From the NCBI GenBank assembly GCA_964017155.1, contig OZ024860.1:45706816-45770815 (forward strand): a stretch of 64,000 nucleotides of DNA, read 5' to 3'. The stretch comes from Oasisia sp. SBJ-2009. Its lineage: Eukaryota; Annelida; Polychaeta; Sabellida; Siboglinidae. A model generated the notes under the pieces. That model was not told the origin of the DNA. It worked only from the letters and a program-made list of their open reading frames with translations, and made no database searches. Within the stretch, counting starts at the first letter, position 1. The number at the start of each line of letters is the position of its first letter. Position numbers and translations under genes: made by a program. This document shows positions 24,446 through 64,000 of the stretch, piece by piece.

Positions 24446-26759
24446 ATACTGCCCGACCGCAGTCAGAATGGGAAGGGAGGACCCCTTCCTCAAAGTATCG
24501 TGTCACATAATTAACATTTGAAAGATAATTTAAAGCTGCTCATCTCATTTTAAATAACTTTTGCTAAAACGCATTCTTGCTTGGTAATTACTACTGATAA
24601 TAACAATTGTAACTATTCTATGCGCCTATATCCTTAACAAATTAAAGCACAAACAAAATTATTTGGCATAATCATAAACATGAACAGGTACAAATCGTCA
24701 TTGGAGTATGTACAACATATATAGTGAAAAACAATTTAAAATAAATATGTTTAATTTTGTTTACAAATTGTGGCTATAGTTTCAGAATATTTAATTGTAA
24801 TAGGGAGTTGATTCCAAATTGTTGACACAGCTCAGAGAAAGCCAATATTCAGCTTTGTTTTAGGAACAAAACATTATTTGGAAACTACACAATACTGTAG
24901 CAATATAATAATTTTGTATTGCAGTTTTCCATAGCCAGACACTCATCTATACAGCAAGTCAACTCAGCTTTGTGTAGGTAATGAAATTGTCATAGCTTTC
25001 AAATGACGGCAGGGCAATATCTGTTTATTGACAGACAGTGCAGTGAATGGCAGACTTCTCCCTAGTACCTCCTTGCTGTTTAAAATAGAGGTTTTATATA
25101 ATTTTATTTTATGATTGTAACACATGTCGTATTGAACATATTCTGCCTGCCATATTATGTCTGACCAGTAGTTATTTTATTAAATTTGTAAACAAAACAT
25201 TGAATGTTCAAATGATGAGCAAAACATCCACTTTCAAAGCAAATTCTCATGGCAGTAATGGTGAAGCAAGATGAGTTAACCACTGTACCTTTGATGTTTA
25301 ACATTCCCATCTTCTAGATAATAGACTTAATAAATATTAATAATAATAATTATATTTATTTGCTATAGCACTACATCCATAATCGTTTGTGGTGCTTCAT
25401 AACATATTACAATTTAAAAGACATAAAAAGATATATGTATACAATAAGACAAATACTAGTGTTTTAAAATAAATGTAAACATTATATGTATAGGTATATA
25501 AATAATAAAATTAGTATGGTATTAAATAGCATAGCACTTTTAAATAAATAAATTACGTATTAGTTATAAAAATACATAATAATCTGTCTAGTGTATAATT
25601 ACATTACAGTGATACTGATAAATGACAGTATATGTATAATTATTATTAGTAATAAATAGTATGTGTTAAAACTGTTAAACATAATTCCTCTTACAAATTA
25701 CTATTTTAGCTAATGACAAATAGAGAAGCCGACCTAGTCCCTTTAAAATCATAACTCGAAGTCAAAATCTGAATTATGTGGATAAATATTTAGTTTAGTC
25801 AACTGATTACATCGTGTATTCCACTATTCGTTGTCAACAGTCAACCAATGAATAGTTCAAGAGGTAGAGGCATTTGTTCCCACGGGTGAAGCTGATGGCC
25901 ACAATTTCAGTGTCTAACACTTAGAATATTTGTTAGTCGATGAGCTGTCGGCGTCTAGCAATGAGTATTTATGTGCTGGCTCTTTCCATTTTTATATCAT
26001 AAATATGCAAGTCCTCTTAGCGGCGATGCTTATTTATTGAGCGATTGTGATATATCGAGCAGGTGTTAGTGGACTATAAAGTGCTTGATGGTGGGTCAGA
26101 TGTGGACTGCTAGGGAGGAATCTGGGTGATGTCAGGGTTGAACGAAGGAGGAGAGGAAGTTGGGAAGATAGACCATGATGCGAGGGTTGTAGAAAGGGAG
26201 AGTCAGAGGAATTTGGATGGAGGGAAGAATGAGTACTAGAAACGGGGAGTGGATCATGGCTTAGTACAAAGCCGATCTGTCTGTCTTCGATACTACTAGA
26301 TGACTGGGCATGACGGTAATTAAAACGGATAACAATTTAGAGGGACCACTAATAGTCACAAGGCCAGGGGACCATGTTAATAACTCTCGTTGGTGCAACA
26401 GTTAGTTAAATTTAAACAATCAGTAAATGGCTCCAATGTCACTGGTTTGCCATCGAAAAAACGAAACTGGCCAATCATGGCTGCGATTGTTGAGAATGAC
26501 TTCCACTCAGGCTAAAAGGCACACTTTTGATTTAATCACAGCCAGCAAAAACATATTTCTTGCTAAGGGCTTGAAGTGGGCAATGGATTGGAGACATCAG
26601 TGAAGTTGGAGGGACGAAAAAAAGAAGAAGAAAATAATCGTATCGAGGTCAGCCTCCCCTGGACTATATGAAAAAGAGGATAGCAACAAATTGTGCAATA
26701 TCCCGGTGTAAACACATTGTTCGAGGTGTCAGAATTCGAGGACGAGTACCCTAATGTGT
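24446..26759. other. No gene seen; AT-rich
   Basis: Mostly low-complexity AT-rich sequence (25320-25700 especially). Unique, somewhat GC-richer sequence lies at 25790-26250. Confidence 0.6.
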
Positions 26760-27068
26760 CTGCCACGTGACCCGATGATGTAATATAGCGCTGGCTGTAT
26801 CGCTCGCAATCACAGATGGTTAAGGTTATTGCGGGCCAGCGCTGCAGAAATTCTCATAAGTGAACAGTTACAGCCTCGTCTGTTTGCATCGACATGTTGC
26901 CGCAAAATGACTTGAGACGATTTGAAATTCCGCGCAGGAATAGCACAGCCATTAGTTTCGACTTCCAATTCCATCGTGCCAGATTAGTAGCGAACGTAAA
27001 TTTATCGCAGTAGCAGCGTTTGGGCGTCGGTGTAATTGCGAGTGAATATGGTACTCCACTGAGAAAGG
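26760..27068. promoter_or_regulatory. CpG-containing unique segment, candidate regulatory element
   Basis: Has CpGs spread through otherwise balanced unique sequence (GCGCTGGCTGTATCGCTCGC, TTCCGCGCAGG, GCGTTTGGGCGTCGG), unlike the CpG-poor flanks. No coding frame is supported. Confidence 0.25.
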
Positions 27069-28520
27069 CTAGCAAGTAGCTATGTTTAGGTTGAGTAACA
27101 AGGTGAGGTGTTTAAGCACGTTAGCATGTGTCTGTGTCTAGTAGAGCACAGAAATATGTAGTTATTTTTAAACATTGTAGGAAATAGCTATGTATATGCA
27201 TAGTAGTGGAAAGCTATGTTTGGCTGCCATAACAAGTAACCATGTTTAGGTGAAGAAGCAAGTAGCAAATAGCTATGCTCAGTTACAGTAGCTACGAACT
27301 ATGTTTAGGTGCAGTAGGAAATAGCTACATATATCCAGATACACATTTAAGTGCAACATCAAGTAGCCATGTTAGGTGTAGTAGCAAGTAGCTATGCATG
27401 CAAGTAACAAAGCTATTTTTAAGAATAAAATAATCTCTTTTAGATACTTTTTTCCCATTTTCTTCAGTTGCCATAGGTCACTTCAGGTTCACCCCCTGAC
27501 TGGGAATTTTTTATCTTAGCCTCTTCATTGTAAAATGATCCGCCACACAATTTGTTAACATGGTTTCGAAGTCAATTTGTCTATCTGTTTATGACTCCCT
27601 CTGGCATTTGCCGAGTGACATTTATAAAGTTTTGGCTATCGGGAGTTAATGCGTCATTCGACAGAGATGACACTATCTGGTAGATCACGATATTCACTGT
27701 CATATAAACGACATATCATTGAAGGCATAGTCGCGGTGTGTCATAATCCTATGTCTTTGAACCAACCGAGTGGCTCTATCTCCACAGTCATTTATACTTA
27801 TTTCAGAAGGTTAACGTGTGATTATTGTGGAGTTTCGTGGAAATAACACTGGTTTGATAACAAAGCATTTGTTTATTGGTTTTATGCTGTGGTAATCAGT
27901 GCAAACTAATCTTGTTTCCCCATGAAAATTGTGACATTTCTACTTTTTTGTAAAGCCATGTGTCAAAATGATATTGTTTTAATTGATGATAAAAGGAGCC
28001 AACACTCTGTGAATATTCAGAAAAAGTTGTTTTATATTGTAAAAAATCAACACATAAAATATGTTTCTTCCTGGTTATGTGAGTAAGATGGTGATTGCTT
28101 AGGTCATTCGTGCAATGTAAAAGATCATGTTAGTAAGGTGATACTAGGGTCATGTGAGAAAGGTGATACTAGGGTCACATCAGCAAGGTGATACTCTATG
28201 ATACTTCAACAATGCAGCAGGAAGTGTTCTGTGTGTAAGACGGCACTCAATGATTCTTTACCTCAGCTATGTCTTAGAGACTAGTGTCTTTATCAATTTG
28301 TAAATACGTTTATGACAGAAATCGGAATCAAGCAGGGGGCATGCAGTGGGTCTTGATGGTAAGGGGGATATCCAGGGGACATTAGTGAGCAGGGGGTAAG
28401 CAAGGACAGAGATTGGCCAGAGAGTGGCCAGGGACACAGTGACAGGTATGAGAGGTAGACACATAGACTGTGAATGACAGGTGTGATGATTGGCAGAAGG
28501 CACTGATAGGCAGCCACAGG
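27069..28520. other. No gene seen; decayed tandem repeats
   Basis: 27069-27410 is a very diverged repeat of about 35-45 bp built on AGTAGCTATGTTTAGGTG. 28090-28195 has three units of GGTGATACTAGGGTCA(C/T). The rest is unique. Confidence 0.7.
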
Positions 28521-28522
28521 GT

Positions 28523-28608
<86 letters not shown>

Positions 28609-28632
28609 TAGGGACAGGGACAGGGACAGACA
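28521..28632 (+). repeat. GGGACA hexamer array, about 18 units
   Basis: Almost pure GGGACA with one GGGATA unit. Looser AGGGGA-type sequence extends to about 28760. The strong minus-strand Pro/Cys/Pro/Val frames are due to the repeat. Confidence 0.98.
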
Positions 28633-30380
28633 AGGGGGATAGATAGGCAAGGGCAGTGATGGGCTAGGGTACAGTAGTGGGCAGGGGAGGGATAGACATG
28701 GGCAAGGGGAGGAATAGACAGGGGCACTGGTGTACTAGGGAAAAGAAATAGACAGGGGATGAAATGGTCAGTGGGCAGCAGTGGACATCCTGCAGATAGA
28801 GTTGAAAGTGGGGATGCCAGGCCATCATTAAGTACTGCAGACATATAGATTTACTGTCAACTGGCGGAGGTGGTCAGGAATTTGGCATTTGTTGCATCAG
28901 GCGTTTACATCTGCGTAGATGGCTGGGGAGATGTGGACGGCCGTGTGCCAGATAGTTGATGGCAGTGTTAACAAACGCGACTGGTCACAGCAGTCGAGGC
29001 AGTCGCTTCAGCTGGCTGCCTGTGTGTCCAACGGTGAAGAACCTGGCTCTGTCTGCTGCTGTGTGATTGATCAACAGGCAGCGTCCCGTGTCCATCCACA
29101 GTCTCCGCGAGTATCTGTCAAGTGATTCGTTGCATCACATGTCTACACAATCATTCCACATTCACTCTATCGGCACCGGATGAAGCTTAGTGCACACTCT
29201 AGGCTGTTTAGTGCCACTTCGGATGTACTCAGACTGCAAAAAGTAGTTCCACGTGTTGTGATTCACTTGGACTTGAAAAGTAGTTCCAAGTGTGACGATT
29301 CACGAGGAGTGAAAGATTGTTTGAAGTGTTGTGATACATAGAGACTGTATGAAGAATTACTTCGTGTGGTATTTCACCTGTCTGGGAAAATAGTTCCGGA
29401 ACAATGTTTGTGAGTGAAGTAAAGATGCTGAGAGTTGGGCTGAATACAATGAACCAAGATGTGATGCCCAGTGTTGCCCAAACGGATGTGATGGCCAAGG
29501 TTGGGCTGTTAATTGTATTCCATGTAACATGAGTGACTGAAGTTGGGTTGTCCAACATTGGTCAAGTGAACGTGATCATAAATCGGGCTGTTCATTATTA
29601 ACATATAGTTAATGCAAAGATGATTACTGGCTGGTCTGAGTTGCCCAAGTGGATGCAGTGACACAAGTTGGGCTGGTTTTTGATGCCCAAACAGACACAG
29701 CGACATAAGTTGGGCTGGTAAGTTCTGCCTGAATTAACACAGTGCCTAACACTTTGATGAGAAGCGAGGCACGCGCCTGTGGTGCCATGTGATATTGGTC
29801 TCATTCCAGTGCCCTGGCATCACTGCCATTCTCGTGGCTGTAGTATCGCCATAAATTGGATTTGACTCGTGAATGTCCTGCGATCTGAGCTCAGCTGGGA
29901 CGTGGGAACCTGTCATAGTCCCTCCGTGTAGTTGGGTCTTCCCCGCGTAAATTCACAGAGACTGGCATTGATTTTATATGGCTTTCAATGGAGTTTCTGT
30001 GTGTATTGCGCATTGGATGACACAAAGAGCCGATGCCTCGGCCTGCGATGACGTCAGTTAGACTGTTGTGTGCGCCGTCGGCTCGGCTATTCAGCGAATC
30101 ACGCGGCCAGATGGACCGGTTCAAAAGAGCTGTTTTGTCATCAAACTGAGCAAGTGTGGAGGTGATTGTCAGTGGTGTCAAAAGCGGCGCGGATGGTGTC
30201 GTCACGCAGGCAGGATGACACGGTTGATGGGTTGATGGCGTTGTCACTCTGTCGTGGTTGACAAGTTGAGGATAATTGCGGTTGTTGGATAATTGTAAAA
30301 TACCTGTGTTGTTGTTAGAGTGGGTAAAAGCATGTGTTATTCAAACACTGTTGACACATTGAAATCTGGCTGTGACAAGG
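28633..30380. other. No gene seen; decayed repeat and a CpG-rich patch
   Basis: 29240-29740 has loosely repeated TTGGGCTG/GATGCCCA blocks. 29880-30250 is CpG-rich and contains a perfect CRE (GATGACGTCAG, about 30048) and GCGCCGTCGGCTCGGC, so it is a candidate promoter 0.7-1 kb upstream of exon 1. Confidence 0.4.
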
Positions 30381-30890
30381 TTGACAAATTTAGGCTGTTA
30401 CTCTGATTTGGTTGGCAAGTCAAGGATATTGCCACCTTGATTCTGGTGACAAGTTGAGAGTGTTGTCACTCTAATGTGACTGAAAAGTTGGGAATGTTGT
30501 CATTCTGAAGAAGTTGACAAAGTTGCCAATGATGTCGTTGGCAAGTTGAGGATGTCACTCTGACGGGGTTGACAAGTCAAGGATATTGTCACTCTGGTGC
30601 TGTTGACATGTTCAGGATGTTGCCATTCTGATGCTATTGACAAGTTGAGGATGTCATCAATCTAATAGTGAGGTATACAAATTGAGGATCTTGTCACTTA
30701 CATCACTGACAAGTTGAGGATATTGTCCCACTAATGATGAGGTTTACAAGTCGAGGATATTGTGAATGACATCAGTGACAAGTTGAGGATGTCATCACTC
30801 TAATGATGATGTTCACAAATTGAGGATCTTGTCACTGACATCAGTGACAAGTTGAGGATGTTGTCACGCCACCACAGTTGAGTTGAGGAC
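30381..30890 (+). repeat. Decayed tandem repeat of about 50-60 bp
   Basis: Units are built on TTGACAAGTTGAGGATGTTG TCACTCT (GTTGACAAGT and GAGGAT(A/G)TTGTCA recur eight or more times) and end just before exon 1. Confidence 0.85.
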
Positions 30891-30924
30891 ATAGTGAGGG
30901 TCCGGTAACCGTAACGTCACCCTC

Positions 30925-59668
<28,744 letters not shown>

Positions 59669-60194
59669 TAGCACCACAAAGATGTCACTGCCAGACTGAG
59701 TCAGGTACAACTCAGGCATTACATATATTTCATTAACCCTTTCAGTGCCAGTCAACATTGCTCTGACATTAAAGAATTGTCAAAGCTTTTTTGAGACCTG
59801 AAATGATTAACCTATTAAAAAATATGTAAATGAAATGTAGTAGAGGGTCTAATGAAGTGTGTCTATCTTGGTCAAATATTACATCATTGGAACAGTGTCT
59901 CCAACGCTGTTCACGTTTTTGGCAGTTGCTACAAATGGTATATAACATTTCTAACTGATCATTGCGCATTTTATGTAATGTGAAATAATCGCTGAAAGTA
60001 TTTACTACTAGTTTAAGATGACCTTTAGTACTAGGAGTAATGGTTAATAATTGTGTTGTATAGCGTGCCATGAACAATTGTGGATCTGGCACAAAAACAA
60101 GTTAAATATATTATTAGTATTATCAATATAAGTGACTTATTATTTACGTGATTTGTGTTGTTTGTTTTTCAGTGTAGTGTGTTTTTGTTTTGTT

Positions 60195-60315
60195 TTGGTT
60201 GGTTGGTTGGTTGGTTGCTTGGTTGCTTGGTTGCTTGGTTGCTTGGTTGCTTGGTTGCTTGGTTGCTTGGTTGCGTGGTTGCGTGGTTGCGTGGTTGCGT
60301 GGTTGCGTGGTTGTG
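60195..60315 (+). repeat. TTGCTTGG octamer array
   Basis: GGTT units, then about 8 TTGCTTGG and about 6 TTGCGTGG units, just upstream of the proposed 3'UTR acceptor. Confidence 0.97.
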
Positions 60316-60469
60316 ATGTGTCTGCCATTTTGGGTCATTCTTATAAAGTTGGTCTCATTTTCAGATGCCGGACATCTTCCAGTGGGGAGACAAGGTGCAA
60401 GACTGCAGTGGGCAGGACACAGGACACTTAGAGGATGCTCGTGTCACACAGACTGTGACAGTGACACCT

Positions 60470-61085
60470 TGAATACAGACATGATGACACCGTGTGTCAC
60501 TTATGAATTGGTAGCACTTGCCAGTTGGACTTGGATTGCAATCTTTGATGACACTCGCCAATTGGATTAATATTGCAAGAAATGTTGACACTTGCCAGTT
60601 GTGACAATGATTGCAACCACCAGTGATGACACTTAACAATTGGACTAGGATGACAACTACTAATGATGACACTGCCAGTTGAACTTGGATTACCACCATC
60701 GGAGATGACATTTGCCAGTTGGATTAGGATTGCAACCAATGCCATTTGCCTGTTAGGATAATATTGCAACTAACACTGACACTTGCCAGTTGGATTAAAT
60801 TGCAACTTTCTGTGGACACTTACAAATTGGACTAGTATTGCAACCATCAGTGGTCATACATTCCAGTTTGACAGAGAGCACGGACTACAATTATGAGTCA
60901 GTGATGACACTTCGAATTGGACTGCGATGATAAACTTTGATGATGACACTGCAATTGGACTAGGATTATAGTGATGACATTTGCCAGTTGGGCTAGGTTT
61001 GGAACCACCATTGATGAAACTTTCGCATTGGGCCAGGATTAGTTTGGCCAGGATTGCCACTGCCAGTAGTGTCACGTGTCAACTG
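60470..61085 (+). repeat. Decayed tandem repeat of about 45-60 bp in the putative 3'UTR
   Basis: TGATGACACTTGCCAGTTGG, then ACTAGGATTGCAACCACC recurs ten or more times with heavy divergence. Confidence 0.85.
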
Positions 61086-62829
61086 GACATTATCTGCAAC
61101 TGTCACCAACTGACTTTATAGATCATCGTCTATGATTATATGTTGACATCTATAGCGTTTTGTAACAGTTGTCGGTTTGACTAGATTGGCCCAATTGTGC
61201 CAGTTTGGTATTACAATGAGCAGTTATATTGCATGCTATCCATACACTAACTTGTGGGAGGATATTATCCAGGCAAGTGTGAATGATTTATGGGAATGTT
61301 TCATTGCGAAAAGAATTATGTAAGGAATTTTTTAGAGTTCATGATGTATAATTTACAAGTCTGGTGATGACAAAATTGTGTTTGGTGCACCGATTCGTTC
61401 TAATGCAATAGTTTCACCCTGTTGATTTTCACATGCATTAGTTAGATGTTATTTCCAGTTAATTTAGCACTGCACAGAAACCCAGAGATTTACTGCATGC
61501 AGGTGCCGAATGAATGGCAGTTCACATGAGCGATTTCTCCAAATTTATCACATGATTCAGAGTAATTCTATCATACCCTGAAGTACAAATGCTCCCCATT
61601 TTTTCTTTTGTTCACCTTATAATATTGTAACAGTTACCAACACTGTAATTTCATGTTGAAAACACACACCTGTACAATCACAATTTTTACCTTTCAGAAT
61701 GGCTCTTAAACATAATATTAAATTACAAGTCTTCATCAGCTTGTTTGGTCATTAACAGTTGCCATTGTAGGAATTATTCTCCCATGTTCTGTGGCTTACT
61801 GTAATGGCAACACAACTATCCCACCAGGAAACCCATCATATTCTGAAAGTCTGCAAACATGTGTGACCAAAAATTCACGAATGATTTAGTTATCATGTGA
61901 TAACTGACAAACTTGGACAGACATCGCTGATGTAATCCTGTCTTATGTAGTGTGTGAATGGTCACGTGGCTCAGACTGGAAGTGTGGTTCATGTGTTCTG
62001 TGGTACCTGGTTTATGAGCTTCACTTACAAAAACAGTAGTTCTTCCGTTGCATCTTATAGATATAACGTGAGTTATTTACACGACATGTGAATGCTAGCA
62101 CCTTGTATACGGTTGTAATGTAATTTTATGTAACAATTATTATGATGTCACTAATTTAATATACTGATTTATATTTATGTCACCGTTGGACTAATTTACT
62201 CGCCCCATGTATTGCCATGTGTTCTCATCGTAACTGGGCCGTTTATTTAAGAATGCAATTTGTTTCTATTTTTATATTGAATTTTATATATCAGGCTTTA
62301 GTTTGACAACATTGCATTGAATCTGTTGTCGCTGATGATGTTAATATGTATATTCACAGATGATGCAAATTTGCTGAACTAGTTTAGATAATGTATTAAG
62401 TACGCGACAATGGAGGTCGGTATTCTCAAAAGGCTTGCAAGTCGGACGTTATAGTAATTCAAAATGTAAAAATTGTATATTGGGGTTGCATAAGATGTAG
62501 GACATATGATGTCTTCAACTTTCGAGAAGGCAAGCCGTAGGGTTTAGGATAATAATTCAAGTAACAGATACCGCTTTAAACTTATCAGCTGCACTGGTAC
62601 ATGGGCTTCGAATCACTGTTGTACATTTGAATTATCGTTGTTCATGATAGTGCCATCAAATGCCATTGTATTATTAGTAGTAGCATAACTGCCTATTGGG
62701 ACTTAATGAGAATTACAGCATTTTCGATTAACCATGTGTATCTGACAATAATGCGTGTACATGCAGCTTCAGTTGGTATAATGCATTATATACTTAAATA
62801 TAAAGAGTGTTAGCTCTTTGGTGGCAGGA

Positions 62830-63025
62830 AGGGCACATTATGATACTAAAAATGCATGCTATAATCCGTTTAGTGCACATTATACACGAAGTACACAATT
62901 ATAATACAGGAAATGCACATTACTATACAGGATGTGCCCGAGATAGCAGAGGGCGTTCACCTTATAACACATAAAGTATACATTATGATCTACACATGAG
63001 ACAGAGAGTACACGTTATGATACAT
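62830..63025 (+). repeat. Decayed tandem repeat of about 30-40 bp
   Basis: GTACACATTATGATACA-type units recur about six times (GGCACATTATGATAC, GTGCACATTATACAC, ATGCACATTACTATACAG, GTACACGTTATGATACA). Confidence 0.7.
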
Positions 63026-63412
63026 AGCAGGTAGCAGTAGCACAATGCTTGCTTGATCGTTTTAGCCTGATAGTGATGAGCATTTTAATGACAGTGGGTA
63101 AGGTACAAGTGATGATTATGTAATACAAAGCTGCTGACATACAATAAGCTGACAATGTTGTCTTGCTTATGACACAATTGTCGCAGTAGATGCCGAGTAC
63201 TGTGAATAAGCATATACTAGCAACACACTCACGGTTATGTGCATGCGTGCTTATGCACATTTTCACTGGGCAGAAAGGACATATGTGGTACGCTTATTTG
63301 TATAAAATACGCTTCCTTGTGTACAGTCATTCTGTTCTGCAGCCGCAAGTAGCAATGTGAAGATGTTAACGATGTGGTGCCGACTCAGGTCGGAGCAGTA
63401 GCAGTACTGAGT

Positions 63413-63418
63413 AATAAA
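63413..63418 (+). terminator. Candidate polyadenylation signal AATAAA
   Basis: This is the only canonical plus-strand AATAAA I see between the APBB stop and the window end (an ATTAAA variant lies near 61713). A TTTATT at 63456-63461 is an AATAAA on the opposite strand, about 40 bp away. That would fit a convergent neighbour beyond the window, but no such gene is visible. Confidence 0.35.
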
Positions 63419-63440
63419 ATAGCTGTATGACATTGTCTTA

Positions 63441-64000
63441 ATGCTGCGTTACGTCTTTATTAAGTTGACGTTCTAAAATGACTCTCGGGAAGGGAATTAT
63501 TTTTAATCTGTTCATTTGTGACCATCGTCACATTGCTGGTAACATGTAGACATGTACTAAACATGACATTCCGAGGATGGAAATCCACAAAGAGGCTTCA
63601 GAATTATTGAGATGCCATGTACTCCAACCCCGTGCTATTATTCTACAAAAAACACGAACTATCCCAACGATCACATACAGAATTTCATATCAACATGCAA
63701 CACTGACGGACATAGAAGTCCACAAACAAACATACACACAGAGAAAAACGTTTATAATATAGACATCGAACAGTAGGCTTCAATCAGCAATAATGTGAAC
63801 TATCAACCAAAACTGGAGATATGAGATCTTACTTGAAGTCCGACTACATCTTCCTTGGCAACTTGGCTAGGTAGACGCCATAGCTATAGATGTCAGGTAT
63901 AGACATCAGTAAAAGACTGGGTAACTGATGTCACATGATCAAACGAAATAACTTTCACACATTCACACACACACACATATGTATAATATATATATATAAT
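63441..64000. other. No gene seen; end of window
   Basis: Unique sequence downstream of the putative polyadenylation site, ending in CA and AT microsatellites (63960-64000). Confidence 0.55.

Larger units (their letters stand above)
59669..63440 (+). other. APBB: Putative APBB 3' untranslated region with one intron (59705-60364)
   Basis: Thirty-six bases after the stop there is a donor-like CTGAGTCAG|GTACAA. A good acceptor (GGTCTCATTTTCAG) ends at 60364. The intron would contain the TTGCTTGG array. A donor within 50 nt of the stop would not trigger nonsense-mediated decay. Downstream I see no gene: 60470-61085 is a decayed tandem repeat, 61086-62820 is AT-rich unique sequence, and 62830-63025 is another decayed repeat. 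The first clear AATAAA is at 63413-63418. The extent is inferred. Confidence 0.5.

Noticed and set aside
28521..28632. Telomeric repeat (also considered for 57848-58062)
   Set aside because: GGGACA and TTACC are not TTAGGG; interstitial microsatellites.
60140..60338. Minus-strand Gln/Asn/Thr-rich peptide
   Set aside because: Octamer array read in frame.

Overview
This is one stretch of animal nuclear DNA, not a bacterial or viral region. It is AT-rich, has GT-AG introns, many microsatellites and minisatellites, tRNA-derived SINE-like repeats and other dispersed repeats, and a single recognisable protein-coding gene. The gene, a plus-strand FE65/APBB family adaptor (amyloid precursor protein-binding family B, nearest in its N-terminal motifs to APBB2), together with the compact introns and repeat types, suggests an invertebrate. 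A mollusc or other lophotrochozoan is my best guess, but the sequence alone does not prove it.

Layout. Positions 1-30,900 hold no gene I can support. This is either intergenic DNA or the 5' untranslated/upstream intron territory of the APBB gene. It carries four copies of a tRNA-headed SINE, one further SINE with a widespread metazoan-type tail, a 19-unit satellite of about 60 bp in which most units carry a perfect CRE (TGACGTCA), a 23-bp minisatellite of nearly 3 kb with a 964-bp higher-order duplication, many decayed tandem arrays, and several CpG-rich patches that could be promoters or enhancers.

Positions 30,925-59,668 hold a 16-exon coding model, 2,484 nt (827 codons plus stop), in which every splice phase agrees. 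Exon 1 (30,925-31,177) is the least certain. Exons 2-4 encode the acidic, poorly conserved N-terminal region, exons 5-6 the WW domain, exons 8-10 PTB1, exons 11-15 PTB2 and exon 16 the C-terminus. Known family members link the APP cytoplasmic tail (via PTB2) and LRP1/nuclear partners (via PTB1) to WW ligands such as Mena. The 3' untranslated region appears to have its own intron (59,705-60,364) and to run to an AATAAA at about 63,413.

The most unusual aspect is how tandem repeats relate to the splice sites. The donor of exon 9 is itself inside a 54-55-bp minisatellite of about 21 units, so roughly twenty further copies of the exon end plus donor lie downstream. The donor of exon 10 is repeated two to three more times in its intron. 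The acceptor of exon 4 is the last unit of a decayed repeat. Arrays also begin within about 25 bp of the donors of exons 1, 11 and 14. Other notable items are a WW domain with its second tryptophan replaced by tyrosine, a perfect 26-bp hairpin in intron 4, a 260-bp foldback element in intron 11, three dispersed repeat families, and clusters of candidate CTCF, RFX and paired-homeodomain sites. Nearly all very long open frames outside the APBB exons are products of tandem repeats and not genes. I found no novel multi-gene system.
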